A stretch of DNA of 64,000 nucleotides, from positions 12,134,183-12,198,182 of the forward strand of contig NC_045148.1 of the NCBI RefSeq assembly GCF_008831285.2. Reading direction: 5' to 3'. Below the pieces are notes generated by a model. The model saw nothing but the letters and a program-made list of their open reading frames with translations, was not told the DNA's origin and did no database searches. A program made the translations under genes and the position numbers. Positions 26,682 through 39,549 of the stretch are shown piece by piece. Numbering within the stretch: the stretch's first letter is position 1; every line of letters starts with the position of its first letter. Source of the stretch: Nymphaea colorata (lineage: Eukaryota; Streptophyta; Magnoliopsida; Nymphaeales; Nymphaeaceae).

Positions 26682-29600
26682 TATCATACCCCAACCTTTT
26701 GAGCCCCCAAATATTTTGTTTTTCAAAACATAAAACATCGTTATGTGACGATAAAACAATTAAAAAGAAGTTATGTAAATCAAAATGACAATAGGACAAA
26801 CATTCCATTATGTAGCAAATTCAATTCATACAAAATCGCTTCATATTTACCAATGACGCACATAACAAAAATGCTCCCAAAACCACAACTTCGATGTCCA
26901 ACAAAAACAAGACATCAGTGAAACCAAAATAGGACTTGCTGGCATGACTATAGAGGTGAAATTAGTAGGATGTGAGCAGAGCCATCTGGTCAACCTGCTG
27001 CCTCGAGTCCGCCAAAACCTAAAAAGGTAAATAACAGAAGGCTTGGCCTTCGTAGTATGGCAACAAACAGGATAAATCCATAACTCTCGAAGGTACGGGC
27101 TCAAATATGGAATCTAACATATATGAAAACATAATCACTATGCTTCCATAATAAGCGTATGCAATCATATGACTTGTCAAGGAAGTCCATCACATACTCC
27201 ATAGTATGTAAGAATCTTTCAATAACTAAAATACACACATCATATTCAATTTGAGCATATTCACCTCCTTCACATTCGTTTCACTTATATTCATTTCATT
27301 TACATTTGATTTATTAAATTGACAACTCCTGTGGGTGCAAACACAAGCGTGTGCGCACCACAGGCAACTTACAGTCAAGAGACAACTCCCATGGTGGCCC
27401 CAAATGATATGGATCCATTCACGCTGCAGCAGTAGAACAATCATCTATAGATATGTAATTCCAAATGAGTTGCTTAGCCTTCCGTAAGACACCCAAGTTG
27501 GGAAGGCAGGAGCTCAATGCCCCAAGCACATCACACAATGATATCTTGGGACCTTGCACGACTTGTGCTATGAGCAGACAAGACCAATAGTGAGGGTGGG
27601 ACATATCACAAACATATTGTCATAATCCACTAGCCTCCCATCAATTATTCTTTCTTAATTTATCATTATGAAAGCACATTCACAATAGGACCAGCAAGCA
27701 TATGAGGTTGGTTCACTTCATGAGTGCGCCCAAACCTCAAAATACCTCCATAAGATGGTTATACATTCAGTCAACTTTCTTAGTTAGTCATCATACTTTA
27801 TGGGTACTTCTACCCTTCAAATTAATTTAATTGAATCACTGCCAAATGACAATGAAAACAAAAGTCTTATAACATTCACATTCAATCAAACATAACAATC
27901 ACATCATACCAAAACTTAGCCGAACCACAATGAGCAGTTTCGATCAGTGATTTGCTCGTAGTTGTCCTATGCAAATACCACTCTAGAATGCTCACTAGTA
28001 CACAATCGGGGTCGAGGAGATACTCGACTTGATACCTCCGCCTAATCTATCCTAATCCATTATAATTTCTAGCATTCATATGTCACCATGTAATAATTTA
28101 AAAATAATAAACCAATCTCATAATCATTCAATCACATACATATGTTTTTATTGAAATAAGCACGTTATAACACACATCATTCAACAAAACACAATCATAG
28201 AATCCAATTTTCATGAAAAACACACACCTAAATTTGGCCACAGGCAGAGATTTGCCTAGAATGTCTCCATACCTATCACACATTGCCACAGACACTCAAA
28301 ATCACATCGAGCACACTCTAAATTTGGCCACAGGCAGAGATTTGCCTAGAATGTCTCCATACCTATCGCACATTGCCATAGACACTCAAAATCACCTCAA
28401 GCTCTGAATCTTGTCGCTCATGGTCTACTCGACGCGCTCGGTGCACCTGCAAAATTTCAAAGTGATAAGTTTTTCATTCAATTTGCTTTAAAATTTATAT
28501 AGGTAAGAAATAGGACCGTTGAGGCATAAGTCATCGACTTGAGTAGATGCTGATAAGTTGAATCGGCTTGTAGAACATTTCTTCAAGTTTTTCCCATAAT
28601 TAAGAGGTCATTAAGCATGAACCTTTGCAAATGCATCCTTAGGCACATCATCAATAGATTAGACACTCAATAGGTTCCTAACACCCTGTTGGGGCATCAA
28701 CATTTTCAATTTTACTTCCTCATTAACAATCCAAAGATGATACTATAGTATTTCACTTGGAATAGCATATAAAAAAATGACCTAGGAAAGGGTGTTTCCT
28801 TCTCACCCTTGTGTACACCTAGATCTTAATGACTTAAATGTTTCATCTTTCCTCCAAACCGTAAATTGAGCCTACAAGGCAACATCAGTACTCCCTCCCC
28901 ACATGCATCGTAACATCCAAAAAAATATACATAGATCCTTGCCCCTCCAAAACAGTCTTAGAGCTTTTCCAATGTAGTAAAATCTCTATTGTGCACCCTA
29001 AATTATTCAATCTTGAATCTAGCTTGCTCAAATGATTATTCATGGACTTAAGGAAAACATTAGACAAAATAAGCTCGATTAGGCCTCGCTCACCCCTCTT
29101 TTAGAGTCCTAGCTGCTGTAGTGTCCCTGGCAGCCACACCAAACACTCGACTAAGCACTGCTGCCAAAGATTATTTGTTGTCATTGCCAATAACATAGTA
29201 TATTTGCTGGTATGAGGAAAATACATATTCCCCTAGATGTGATCCAACCCAACAACATCAAAGAGGGTGAGATTAGTAAAAGAGAGAGAGAGAAAGAAAA
29301 ATGTAATTAGAGAAGAGAGCATTCGATTGAGAGGGAGATGGTTTCGCTGAGGAGACACAGAGAGAGAGAGAGAGAACAACTAAAGCAAGAAAAAAAAATA
29401 GAGAAAGGGAGAGTGTGCGTGAGGTAATGCTCTGTTGAAGGGGAGATAGAATGAGAGAGTGAGAATGAGGCACAGTGAGGGTGAGAGAACACTGGTGGCA
29501 GAGAGAGCAGAGGGCGTGAATGAGAAACAGTGAGGGTGAGAGGAGGTTGGCGGGAGAGAGAGCAGAAGGCGAGAGACGATGAGAGATGGTGAAGGTGATA

Positions 29601-29885
29601 GACCTCGGGACAGAGAGGGAGAAGAGCAGAGAATGACGAGAGGGAGAGGTACAAAGAAATCAAAATGGGCTTACCTCAGCACTGCCACCCTTCACCTCCA
29701 CCGCTGCTTCACCTTCCCCTGCTCCTTCTTCTACCGCTTGTTCATCTAAGCAAGCTCAAACCAGCAAAGAGACAAAGAGGGAGAGCCTAGCATCGGGCCT
29801 TGCTATTCATGTGGGTGGAGTTCGGGTCTGGGTTTGGGTTTGGACCTTGATCCAGCCCAACCTGCCCAAAACGCCACTCGTAATA
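26682..29885 (-). repeat. 5' LTR of Del/Tekay element
   Basis: This 3204-bp partner of 18914-21994 has decayed termini on the plus strand (TATCATA...GTAATA in place of TGTCACA...ATTACA), mostly C-to-T or G-to-A changes. It is longer than the other LTR partly because of a 90-bp tandem duplication at 28222-28401. Confidence 0.85.
28222..28401. repeat. 90-bp tandem duplication within one LTR
   Basis: The block AATTTGGCCACAGGCAGAGA... begins at 28231 and again at 28321 with only a few differences. The matching place in the other LTR (about 20425-20515) has a single copy, so the duplication arose after insertion. Confidence 0.85.
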
Positions 29886-31774
29886 GACTTGACGCAACCT
29901 GTTAGTATGAGGCCCAATCGTTTCTAGTGTCTTTACCAAGGGTAATTAGACCAAAGACTAGACTAAAATATTTTAATTTCTATCTCAAATGTTGTAAAGC
30001 AAACATGCACTAATTTCGATCTTTTTTAAAATTTAAGTAGATCTCAAAGAGGAATTTGTGAACAAAGTAAGAATCAATTTGATGTCTGTTCATGTCCAGA
30101 TCATCATAGATCCATGAAAATTGATAAATTATATCTAAAATGATGCATGCAAACTAGATCACGTGGACTTGAAATTTGGTTACTATTGGTACTCAGATGA
30201 TGAGGGATGTGGACTTATTTTTGGGGGTATTGGATTTAAATCCCGGTGCTTGTAACCATGATCCTAAAGATTCTAGTTTAATTCTTCATATTTCCATGAA
30301 ATTCTTGTTCTAAATTTGAAATGGGAGTTAATATAGTGATTCAAAAGGTCATAACACGGTATTGATGTCCAAGGTTCGTGATTAGAACTTCGAGATCTGA
30401 AATCCAATTGGTTCAATCTTGTATCTATGATTTAATCCAAATTCCAATAGGATAGATGCAAATTTGATAATTGACAAGATTTAAAATCCTTGATTTGAAT
30501 CTAATTTTATGGGATCGGCTTACGGTTTATGATCCAATACTCAATGATCAAAATCCAAAATACGAAATCCCAGATTCAAAGTTTGAGATCCAAAATCTGA
30601 TATCCAAAATTCAATAATGTGGTTCTTGAGATCCAATCATGTTGGACTTGGTTTTAATATTATGATTTGGATCAATCTAGGTTTATAATCAAATCTGATG
30701 CCCTTAATCAATATTCAAATCCCAATATCTAAATGAACTAAGGCTGGGTTGGCCCAAGGGTTTAGGCTTGATCCTTTGGACCTAGCTAAATCAGTCTCAG
30801 TCTAATGGTTAGGTTGGTCTCAATTGAAGCTTCCTAATTGGGATTAATCATTGATCGCAATTTTAATCTTAGGATGAACATTCAGGGAAATCAGCTTGGA
30901 CCCAGCTCTTGGTTTTAGGTGTTTGAGTAGTGGGCTCTAAGAAGGGCCTAGGTGAGATCTCCGGGTACTGATCTACGATTAAATTCCATGTCTACATGAT
31001 CTATGACTTTTGAAATCCTTTTGAAAAAAAATGATTTTGAAATCTTTTTAATAACACCAGGCTTTGGAAAGTGATCCTATGTGAAGACTGGGTTGAGCCA
31101 AGTTGTTCACATCCTAGGGATACTGCCTCAAGGCATGCTATTGGGCTAGGTCAATCTAGTTTCAAGCAGAGGTGCATGTGGATGATAGGTGACTAAGGTG
31201 TCTGTTGAAATAATTGTGTGATGCATGCTTGATTAAATATTGAAAGATATAACGTATTTGCATTGGTTAAAAGAAGACCTAATTAGACTGAAAACATAAA
31301 ATTAAAGAAGAGAGAGGCGAGAGGGGTTTTTTGACCCCTGTTTCTAGCCTACGAACATTAATTTAAATTCTATCCTAAGAAAGCAAATAAGATAAAGTAA
31401 TACATTATTGAAGTAAATAAAAAAACCTATGAGCTAAGTAAGAAGTAAACTAGACTAAGGAAACAAAAAATAAAAAGGAAAACCAAAAACATGCTATTAA
31501 GAAAAGAAAAGAAAGAAAAACACTAAATTGTAAATTAAAAAAAAAGAACACGGAAAAAGGAATTTCCTAAACCTGGAGACCTGGCTGAGCCTAATTCCAC
31601 AACCTTTGCACCGAGCCTGGTTGGGTCTTGGTTGTGTGCAATTGCTGCTCAAGCTCGTGACTTAGACCAAAATTTAATTTCAAGTGAGCGCAACTTTTTA
31701 GGCACCTATTTGGATTTTCTTTGAATTGCCTTTTTAGCAGCTTGAGAATTCGTGTAAAGAGAGGGGCGCAAAGA

Positions 31775-31788
31775 CCCCTTTTTATAGT
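31775..31788 (-). promoter_or_regulatory. TATA-like LTR promoter core
   Basis: The minus strand reads ACTATAAAAAGGGG. The upstream context (GACTCAAAAATTTAGTCC... GGGAGATCC) is conserved in the inverted copy near 40990-41055, which supports a functional constraint on the ancestral LTR promoter. Confidence 0.5.
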
Positions 31789-34700
31789 GGAGCAAAGGGG
31801 TGGATCTCCCTTGTGGAGATTGATCTAGGACTAAATTTTTGAGTCCTCACCCTCTCAAAAACACAAAGGTATATGCTAAAATGGTATTTTTGATCGATAA
31901 TTATTCATTGCATTCTAGTTTTTAATGCGAAGTCGATTTTGTGAAGGGAAATGCATGCATGGATAAGTGTTGATCGATTGTTGATAAATTATTAAATTTG
32001 GTATTAAGCGTGAAGAACAAATGATGCATGAACATGCAGTGCAGAGAACACATACTAAAACAAAGAATAGAAAGAAAAATGTTTTATCCAACCACATACA
32101 AATACTGATTCAAATTCAGTCTATGCTAGCTTGCTTAGCAAAAAATTGCACACCATTCATGTCCTTTCATATGATTGGCATTAAGCACAGAACTGACATT
32201 GATGATGAATTGTATGAATATAATGTGCATTAAGTTCATATGTGGATCTTAGACATAGATTTGATATTTTGATCTATATCCCCAGTTCTAAAGATGATTA
32301 TAGAAAATAGATCTAGATATAATGTGAAGATCTAGACCATGATCTGATGCCAATATATGAAATTTGAAATAATGGATTTGTTTCTATAAAGATAGATCAC
32401 ATATCTGAAATTTGGATGAGTTCCATATATGGAATTTGGATATGAAATCTGGATATAGAATTGAGTTATGAGATCTAGAAATAGTGTGAACCCTGGCCCG
32501 GCTCGATCTGGGCTAGGCGGGTGAAGACTTAGTCACTTGTACTGGACTTGGGCTAGGTTCAGTTTGAAATAGTTTTAGGCTTAAATTGGGCATAGGGTCT
32601 ACTGGGCTCAATCTGAGTTCCATTTTTGGAAACCCAGTTCAGTTGAAATTTGAAGTTGGCTCAGCTTGGACTCGAGCCTATTGGGTTCATATGAACTTAA
32701 ATGAAATGCTAACTTAGGTTCATGTGGCTCCAAAGTTAGGTTTTATGGAAAATATGTGCATAGTGGTAAATAGTCAAAATACCCTTAACATGGAGATCAA
32801 AATCAGTGGGTCATGAGGCAAGCAGACCACAGTAGAAATTACACATGGTAAAAAACAAGGCATCATGAAATTTGGTCAAAAAATAACTTTGTTTGCCCCT
32901 CCAAAACTCGAGAATTCAATTTTTATGGGTAGTATGTTGATCCTTTTCTAAAGGTTGGGCAATGGAAAAATGGAAACTTTCAATCTAAGCCTCGTTCGTC
33001 TGTTCTAGAGCTGGAAATACATTGCCAAGGAGTTGTTGAATGCAACCATGCGAGAAATTGAGATGTTGATTCCTGGATTGAGCTTGGAAAATTGAGGTAC
33101 ATTGAACTAGGTGTCTTGAACTAGACAACTCTTAGAAAATTTGTAAAGTGGAAACTGAGCTCAAATCTAGGAGACTGAACTAGAATCAAAGTCCGAAATA
33201 CTCGGACTAAACACTAAAGAAAATGATTTTAACTCGATGCTAGCTGACATGGCAAAATGTATGGCATTGTTATAATCATACATTTAAAATCACTTTTAAC
33301 TATGAGTGGAGCCTTCTTTCTAGAGTGGATGATAGTTGGACTCTTTTTTTTTTTTGAGTGGATTGTCCTTCACAATCGACTTTTGATAGCTTATTCTTCT
33401 TGTGCTGCTGAGTTTTTTGTTGCTTGTCATTATATTATGGATTTTTTTTATGATTCTAGCAAAATTCTTGGCAACAACCTTATATCAAGAACAACTTTTC
33501 CCAAACTCCCCTCTTTGGGGGCAAACATTTACGTGAAAGCTCATCTTGAAAAAATGTTACTTTTAATGGGTTAAACTTCTTTGCAACAAGTGAATGAGCA
33601 GCACATCTTCAGTGTTTTGCTGCTGAAGAAGGTGGTCATTTGGATTGTTGTGCCATTGTACTTGGAGAAACTTGATGGCCTACAACATGAAGGGATGGTG
33701 TTGGTTTAAGAGAATTATAGCTTGAACTTGGTAAAGCTGGTGAGAGACTCACTTTGATTCTAGATGTACTCTATAAGCACCAAGAAGAGCTTATGTTTAG
33801 CTTAGTTCGGCTTACATGATCATGGTGCTCCAAATTGGTAGCTGCAAGGTCATTGTGAGCTAATCAGGTTAGAGTAAGCTGGTTTTAAGCTGAAGACCCC
33901 TAATGAGCTCACTTTAACTCATGAGGTTTTGTAAAGCAAAAAAAAGACCTAATTACTCAAATGTTAGGCAATTCTCAATCATAAAGTTGGGGCAAAATTG
34001 TCATTTTATGACAATGGTGACCTAAGTGATCCTGCTCTAGGTATTCAATGTTGAGATAAAATGTGGTTGCTTGGCTCCGTAATTACCTTTGCTCTTGAAA
34101 TTTGATTTTTAAAAATTGATTTTGAAATCTCAAAATGTGGGGTAAAATCGTCATTTGGACTTCTGAAAAATTGCTGCATTCACATATGGCCCTCTTTGTT
34201 ATTGATCATGAAAACCATGCTTAGTGCAAAGAAAAATGCACAAAATCCTAAAATTCTTGGAAGCCTAGTGACAAAATTTTGAAAACAACCTTTTGAATAG
34301 AAAACCCCTTTTGAGATATATAAAAGAAATGCCTTAGTATGAATATTAGAGTGATGCTTATGAAACATTTGCGAAATACTTGTAAAATTCTTGTGAAATT
34401 TGACAATGACTCATTTGTTGTACCTCTTATATTTTGTAAAGGCTCATGCATTTTCTTTGCTTCATGAATATAACTTTTTTTTGGCAATGTTATGAAATTT
34501 GTATAACGTGATTGGTTTTTTATTTCCAAATGATAAGCCTAGAAAAATTGCTCTCCATGTCATGAGGTTTCTTAGAACAGGATTTGTCCCTATCTTAACT
34601 CACTTTGTAATCATAAGAAACTTTTATTTTATCCATAGATAAAATTTCACTTGAGAAAGTTTGATTTTTCTGGCATATATCGTTGCTTGTTTTTCATTTT

Positions 34701-35399
34701 CTTTTTTCTTGTATATATGCTTGTTTTTGTCTTTTGTCATTTTTGTTATTGCTTTCATGAATTTTCTTTTAGGACAACCTTCTCTTGTAGGGAAAATACC
34801 TCACCACCCCCATAGGCTACTACAAGGCTCCATCGACTTAATGGTGCTTTGTCCTGTGCAATGTTATGTCCATTGGGCTTTCTATGATCCTTGTAATGAG
34901 GTTGGGGTCGACAATTCCCAAACCGATTGGCCTTAGGGTACCTGGTGTAGAACACTCCTCGGACTAACTTCCTTGAGCTTAGAAGGTTTGACAAGACATT
35001 AACACAATCGTTCATATATCACACAACATCATAGAACAGACGTAAATAGAGTTTTATGCCTACCTAGTACTTTTGAGTGCCGATCCAGTAGAACGGCTAC
35101 ACTTGCCTTGAACCCATCTCTCAATGCCCAAGATTCCATGTTTAGTCTGTTTTGTTCGGGTCAACTTAGTCTTTTATCCTTTGATGAATATGGGTAAGTT
35201 AGTTTTACTAGGGGGTAAAAGTCAATGGCATCTCTTAAACTTCAATTCCTTCTTTTTCATTGAACTTTCCTCATGGTTTATAATATAGTCTTGTCATCAC
35301 TTTCCTCCTTCGCTGCTCATCAAATCATTAGGTGAAAACATTTTTGTCTTTTTACATGTACTAAAATCCTTTTGGAGCTTTTAAAATAAAATATGGTAG

Positions 35400-36250
35400 C
35401 TTGTCAGGAATATGTATTGAACTTGTGATGCTTGTGTGTGCCTAGGCACATACATGTATGTGTTAAAACACAAAGATGTGTACCAAGATGTAAAATCATG
35501 TGTTGAGGTGTCGGTACTTGTGTGCACTGAAGTACAAAATCTTATGCATTGAAATGTGCTTGTGTGCACAGAGGCACAAAATCTTATGCCGAAGCATGTT
35601 TTCTTGTGTGCACCAAAGTGTGAAATCATATACCAAAGCATGTTCACATGTATGTGCTGAAGTTACACAAAAACATAACTTGTAAACTCGTGCATATAGG
35701 AGCACAAAATCTTACATAATTATACGTTCTTGTGTGCATCAAAGCCTGAAATCTTATGCCGAAGCACATTTACTTTTGTGCACTAAAATGCCAATCATAT
35801 ACCAAAGAGTATTTCCTTGTATGTGCCGAAGTGCAAAATCTTATGCAATTGTACAAAAAGTGCAGTGAGGTGCAAGATCTTACGCCGAAGCATGTTTTCT
35901 TGTATGGGTTGGGCATGAAATCTTATAACAAAGCATGTTTATTCTGAAACTTGTATGTGCCAAAATGCGATGATAGTGTGCATGAACAAGAAATAATGTA
36001 TTGTGTTGTGAAAAGCACGTTGAAACATAAAATTATGTGCCAAAGCACAAGAAGTTGTGCTGAAGCATGAAATCATGCACCAAACACAAAATTTGGAAAT
36101 CGGTGTGTAACATAGTATGAAATCACTTTGAAAACTTATGAAATTGGAAGATATGAATGTGCTCATGCACAAAATTGAAAAACTTGTGTACACTGATATA
36201 CAAAAATTGGAAAACTCATCAAGGTGTGGAATTTGAAAACTTGTATACTT
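35400..36250. repeat. Degenerate minisatellite in Tat-like element (copy iii)
   Basis: Units of about 40-60 bp built from GCACAAAATCTTATGCCGAA, GCATGTTTTCTTGTGTG and ACCAAAG motifs recur with heavy decay. Open frames here on both strands are translations of the repeat, not genes. Confidence 0.65.
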
Positions 36251-36499
36251 AAATACAAAGTTATGTATCAGATACTTGAAAACTTGAGGCTCTTGAAAAG
36301 ATCATAAACTTGAAAAATTGGTATGTGCTTGGATGTGGAGACTTGTGGATTGATTGTTCTAGAATTTTGGAAACTTTGAAGATTTTCCTTGCTAGGAAGC
36401 CTTTTATAGACATGTCTTCATGTTAGAATGTAACTCATTTTTCTCTTTTCATTTAAAAAGATGCCCCAGTATGAGGGTGGTAAAGAAAATGCATGAGAA

Positions 36500-39300
36500 A
36501 AGATAAGAGAGAGAATAGTCTAGCCATCAACGCTTAGTGTATTGATAAGAGATATTTGATACAACATGATGATACATAGAATTTTTTTAACCATAAATCA
36601 TTTACACGATCAGACAATTCAACTCCATCGACATCAATCAACCAATATGAGTTGCTTGGTAGGACTTCTATGCTAACATAAGTCCACACCAATTTGGGGC
36701 CCACTTCTTGTGAGGTCAGTTCTTCCAAAGAATGGTGGATCTCAATACTTGCTCATTGACTTTGAAGCTTCTTTCTATCACTGACTTTGCATAATGACAG
36801 ACTATTATTTGGTGGTAGGCTTCCACACGCTCTGTTGCTCAAGTCTCTTGTCGTTGTACTTCTCAAGGGGAAACCACATCCATACCATACACTGTTCTGC
36901 GAGAGTGTCATTTATGGGAGTTCTGATCATGGTTTTGTATAACCATACTGCCTCATGTAGTTTTTTATGTCAATATCGGTCAGTTTCCACCATTTTCTTC
37001 ATAATTTGGATCAAGATATTGTTTGTGGCTTTTGGTTAGCCATTTCCTTGTAGATAATATGGTGCTGAAAAGTGATGCTTGATCTTGAATTTTGAGTAGA
37101 AACTGCACATCCTTTTTTTCTTAAAATATGTTTGTTCCATTGTCATACACAATGTCATGTGGCACCCAAAATATGTACAGAATTTTCTTGTGATAAAAGA
37201 GACAATGTTTTTGCCTTCCATAGTTCTTAGGCTGACGGCCTCCACCCACTTGATAAAATATTCTATCACAGCTAGGAAGTTGCGTCCATTTGATGTTGAA
37301 GGATTAATGAGATCCACCATGTCTAAATGCCCACATTAAAAAGGCCAAGGTGACAACAAAGTGGAGATATGTCATAGGAGCGTGAATAGAGTCAGCATGC
37401 ATTTAACATTTTAAGCATCTCTTGACGAAGTCGTAGCAATCTTGCTGCATGATTGGCCAATAATAGCCTACTCAAATCAACTGCTTGACCAGAGTTTGAT
37501 ATTAGGCATGTCTACCACAAATTCCTTCATGGAACCCCTAGATCATTTCTTGAGCTTTTTTATTGAGACATCAGGAATAACATGAACTGAAGCAGCGATC
37601 GTATAGTATGCCTACTAGGATGAAATATCTGACTGATATGCATTGTATAGCTCTTTCTTGCGCATATCAAGAGGAGAATCCTAATTTCAGTTCTTGCCAT
37701 GTTTTTAGACCTATTAAAGGATAAACTCCATGGTTGTTGCTCATCTATAAAATCATTGTCAGCCTTTAACTCCTTAGCCAACAGAAAGTCTGCCAATTGA
37801 TGGACCAATACTTCTCCTTTGATAAACTTCTATAAATGTACTCTAAGTCATATTGCATGAGGTGTACATGCTATTTGGTGATTCTTCTTATGATAAATGA
37901 CTGCTCTAAAATATATTTGAGAGGATTTAGCTTGGGGACCACTTTTACTTTATGTGAGAGAAAATATTGTCTTAATTTTTGACATATTCAGACAAGAGAG
38001 AGACAACTTTTCTCCATCATCGAGTATCTTTTCTCATATTATATAAAGGTTTTAGTGATATAGTAGATGATATGTTCAATTTTGTTGCCATTTTCATTCG
38101 AAGCAAGAAATCTTCCACAGGTGGAATCATTCACCCAAATATAGAGCAACAAAGGATGTTCCAGGACTGGTGTTTTTAAAACTGGTGGATTTAGTAAATA
38201 CTACTTGATGCACTCAAAGGATGATTGGTATTTTGAGCCCCACTCAACGCCTTCCCTGAGTAGCTGATTGAATGGTTCACACTTAAGAGTGAGATTGAAA
38301 ATAAATTGTTGGATTGCTTGTATTCTATCCTATAGTCTGTGCAACTCTTTGAGATTACTCAGAGTTGGCATGTTAATGGTTGCCTTAGCCTTGGCTGGAT
38401 CCACTTCAATTCTATGCTTACTCACCATATACCTGAGGAGTTTACCTGATTTGATGCCAAATATGCACATTTGTGGATTCAATCTTAACTCGTGTTGGAG
38501 CAGCCTGTCAAAAAAACTGAGTTAACATCCCAATATGACCTTGGTATGGTTTAGATTTCACTAGGATATCATCTACATATGTATCAATGAACTTGTGCAC
38601 ACCCCAATATGACCTTGGTATGATTTAAATTTCACTAGGATATCATCTACATATGCATCAATGAACTTGTGCATTTGGTCATGTAGGATAATTGCCATAG
38701 CTCTTTCGTATGTTACTCCATTACTTTTGAACCTAACCAACACCACTATATAACAAAAGTTCCTCAAGGAGCAGTGAAAGATGTCTTTGATTGATCTTTA
38801 GGAGCCAACTTGATATGGTTGTAACTAGAATATCTATCCATGAAAAAGAACATAGCATAACCTACAACATTGTCAACTAAAGATTGATGTTGCACAGAGG
38901 ATAATCATCCCTTGGCATGACCTTGTTGAGATTTATGAATTCAATGCAGATCCAAACCTTCCCCTTTTTCTTTGGGACTACCACTATGTTAGCCAGTCAC
39001 TCAAGTTAGTCTATTGTTATGACAAACTTGGCTCTCAACAGATCTTCCAATCATTCTTTGACTTTCTCTTCAACTCTTAAATCTAGCTTTCTCAATTCCT
39101 ATGTGATTGGATGGCTTCCAAATTTTAAAATTAATCTATATTCTACTAGCTTTGGATCCAACCTTGGCATGTTTTCTTATGTTTATGCAAAGAATTCTTT
39201 GTAGGCCTTTAAAAATTGGACTAGTTTTTCTTATTCTTTTGGATCTAAATTGACACTAACTTGTATCATTTTGGGATCTTCTATGGTCCCAATATTTATT
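36500..39300 (-). pseudogene. Tat-clade Ty3-gypsy pol remnant
   Basis: Minus-strand pol of a Tat/Ogre-like gypsy element, read right to left. Reverse transcriptase: about 39220-38560, with an N-terminal MPRLDPKLVEYRL piece, an IEFINLNKVMPRDDYPL-like segment at about 38945-38890, and AYVDDILVKFK at about 38665-38635. RNase H linker: ADFLLAKEL at about 37795, matching the 'ADFLADHP' region of the clade. Integrase: 37320-37036, with LINPSTSNGRNFLAVIEYF and KWVEA; the C-terminus has LIDVDGVELSDRV at about 36650-36600. Many frameshifts and two internal duplications disable it. Gag and protease were not recognised to the right (39550-40300). Family placement is from the integrase and reverse transcriptase phrases; clade is fairly sure. 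Confidence 0.75.
38526..38678. repeat. 74-bp tandem duplication covering the RT catalytic motif
   Basis: CAATATGACCTTGGTATG... starts at 38531 and again at 38605. The repeated unit includes the sequence encoding the YVDD motif on the minus strand, so the reverse transcriptase remnant has this site twice. 74 is not a multiple of three, so the frame is broken. Confidence 0.85.
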
Positions 39301-39546
39301 TTTTTGGTGGGATCATTGAGCAAAATTTGTGGCTGATCTTCTTTCTGCAGCCGAGCTAGTTCTGCTAGATCTAACTTTGGCTTTGTCTACTCTATTTGTT
39401 GGATTGGTTTTGCCTATGGTCCCAATATTTATTTCTTTGGTGGGATCGTTGAGCAAAATTTGTGGCTGATCTTCTTTCTGCAGCTGAGCTAGTTCTGCTA
39501 AATCTAACTTTGGCTTTGTCTACTCTATTTGTTGGATTGGTTTTGC
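39281..39546. repeat. 133-bp tandem duplication
   Basis: CTATGGTCCCAATATTTATT begins at 39281 and again at 39414, and the two units are nearly identical. The low divergence points to a more recent event than the decay of the surrounding pol remnant. Confidence 0.9.
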
Positions 39547-39549
39547 TTC

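Larger units (their letters stand above)
18914..29885 (-). mobile_element. Del/Tekay-type Ty3-gypsy chromovirus, near full length, dead
   Basis: The element is about 11 kb on the minus strand with two LTRs (5' LTR 26682-29885, 3' LTR 18914-21994), an iMet-type primer-binding site, a polypurine tract, and remnants of gag, protease, reverse transcriptase, RNase H, integrase and chromodomain in normal chromoviral order. No clear 5-bp target-site duplication is seen: the flanks are TGAAA on the left and GACTT on the right. The LTRs have diverged visibly, so the insertion is old. The flanking DNA on both sides is Tat-like. Confidence 0.85.
29886..36540 (-). mobile_element. Tat/Ogre-like gypsy LTR/3' region, minus orientation (copy iii)
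   Basis: This is a non-coding block collinear with 10310-18913. It adjoins Tat-type pol at its right end (integrase C-terminus at 36728-36534), so it is the 3' untranslated/3' LTR side of that element. Read on the minus strand it has a promoter-like core, ACTATAAAAAGGGG (31775-31788), preceded by TTTAGTCCTAGATCAATCTC. The same arrangement occurs in plus orientation at 40990-41065. A possible polypurine tract, GAAAAGAGAAAAATGAG, lies at about 36450-36434. If the LTR runs from there to 29886 it would be about 6.5 kb, long but within the range known for Ogre elements. A minisatellite occupies 35400-36250. Confidence 0.55.

Noticed and set aside
35381-36193. Cys/His-rich small frames (CAHKH, CTSVHTST and similar)
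   Set aside because: They looked like zinc-binding repeats but are translations of the degenerate minisatellite, with units on both strands and no stable frame.
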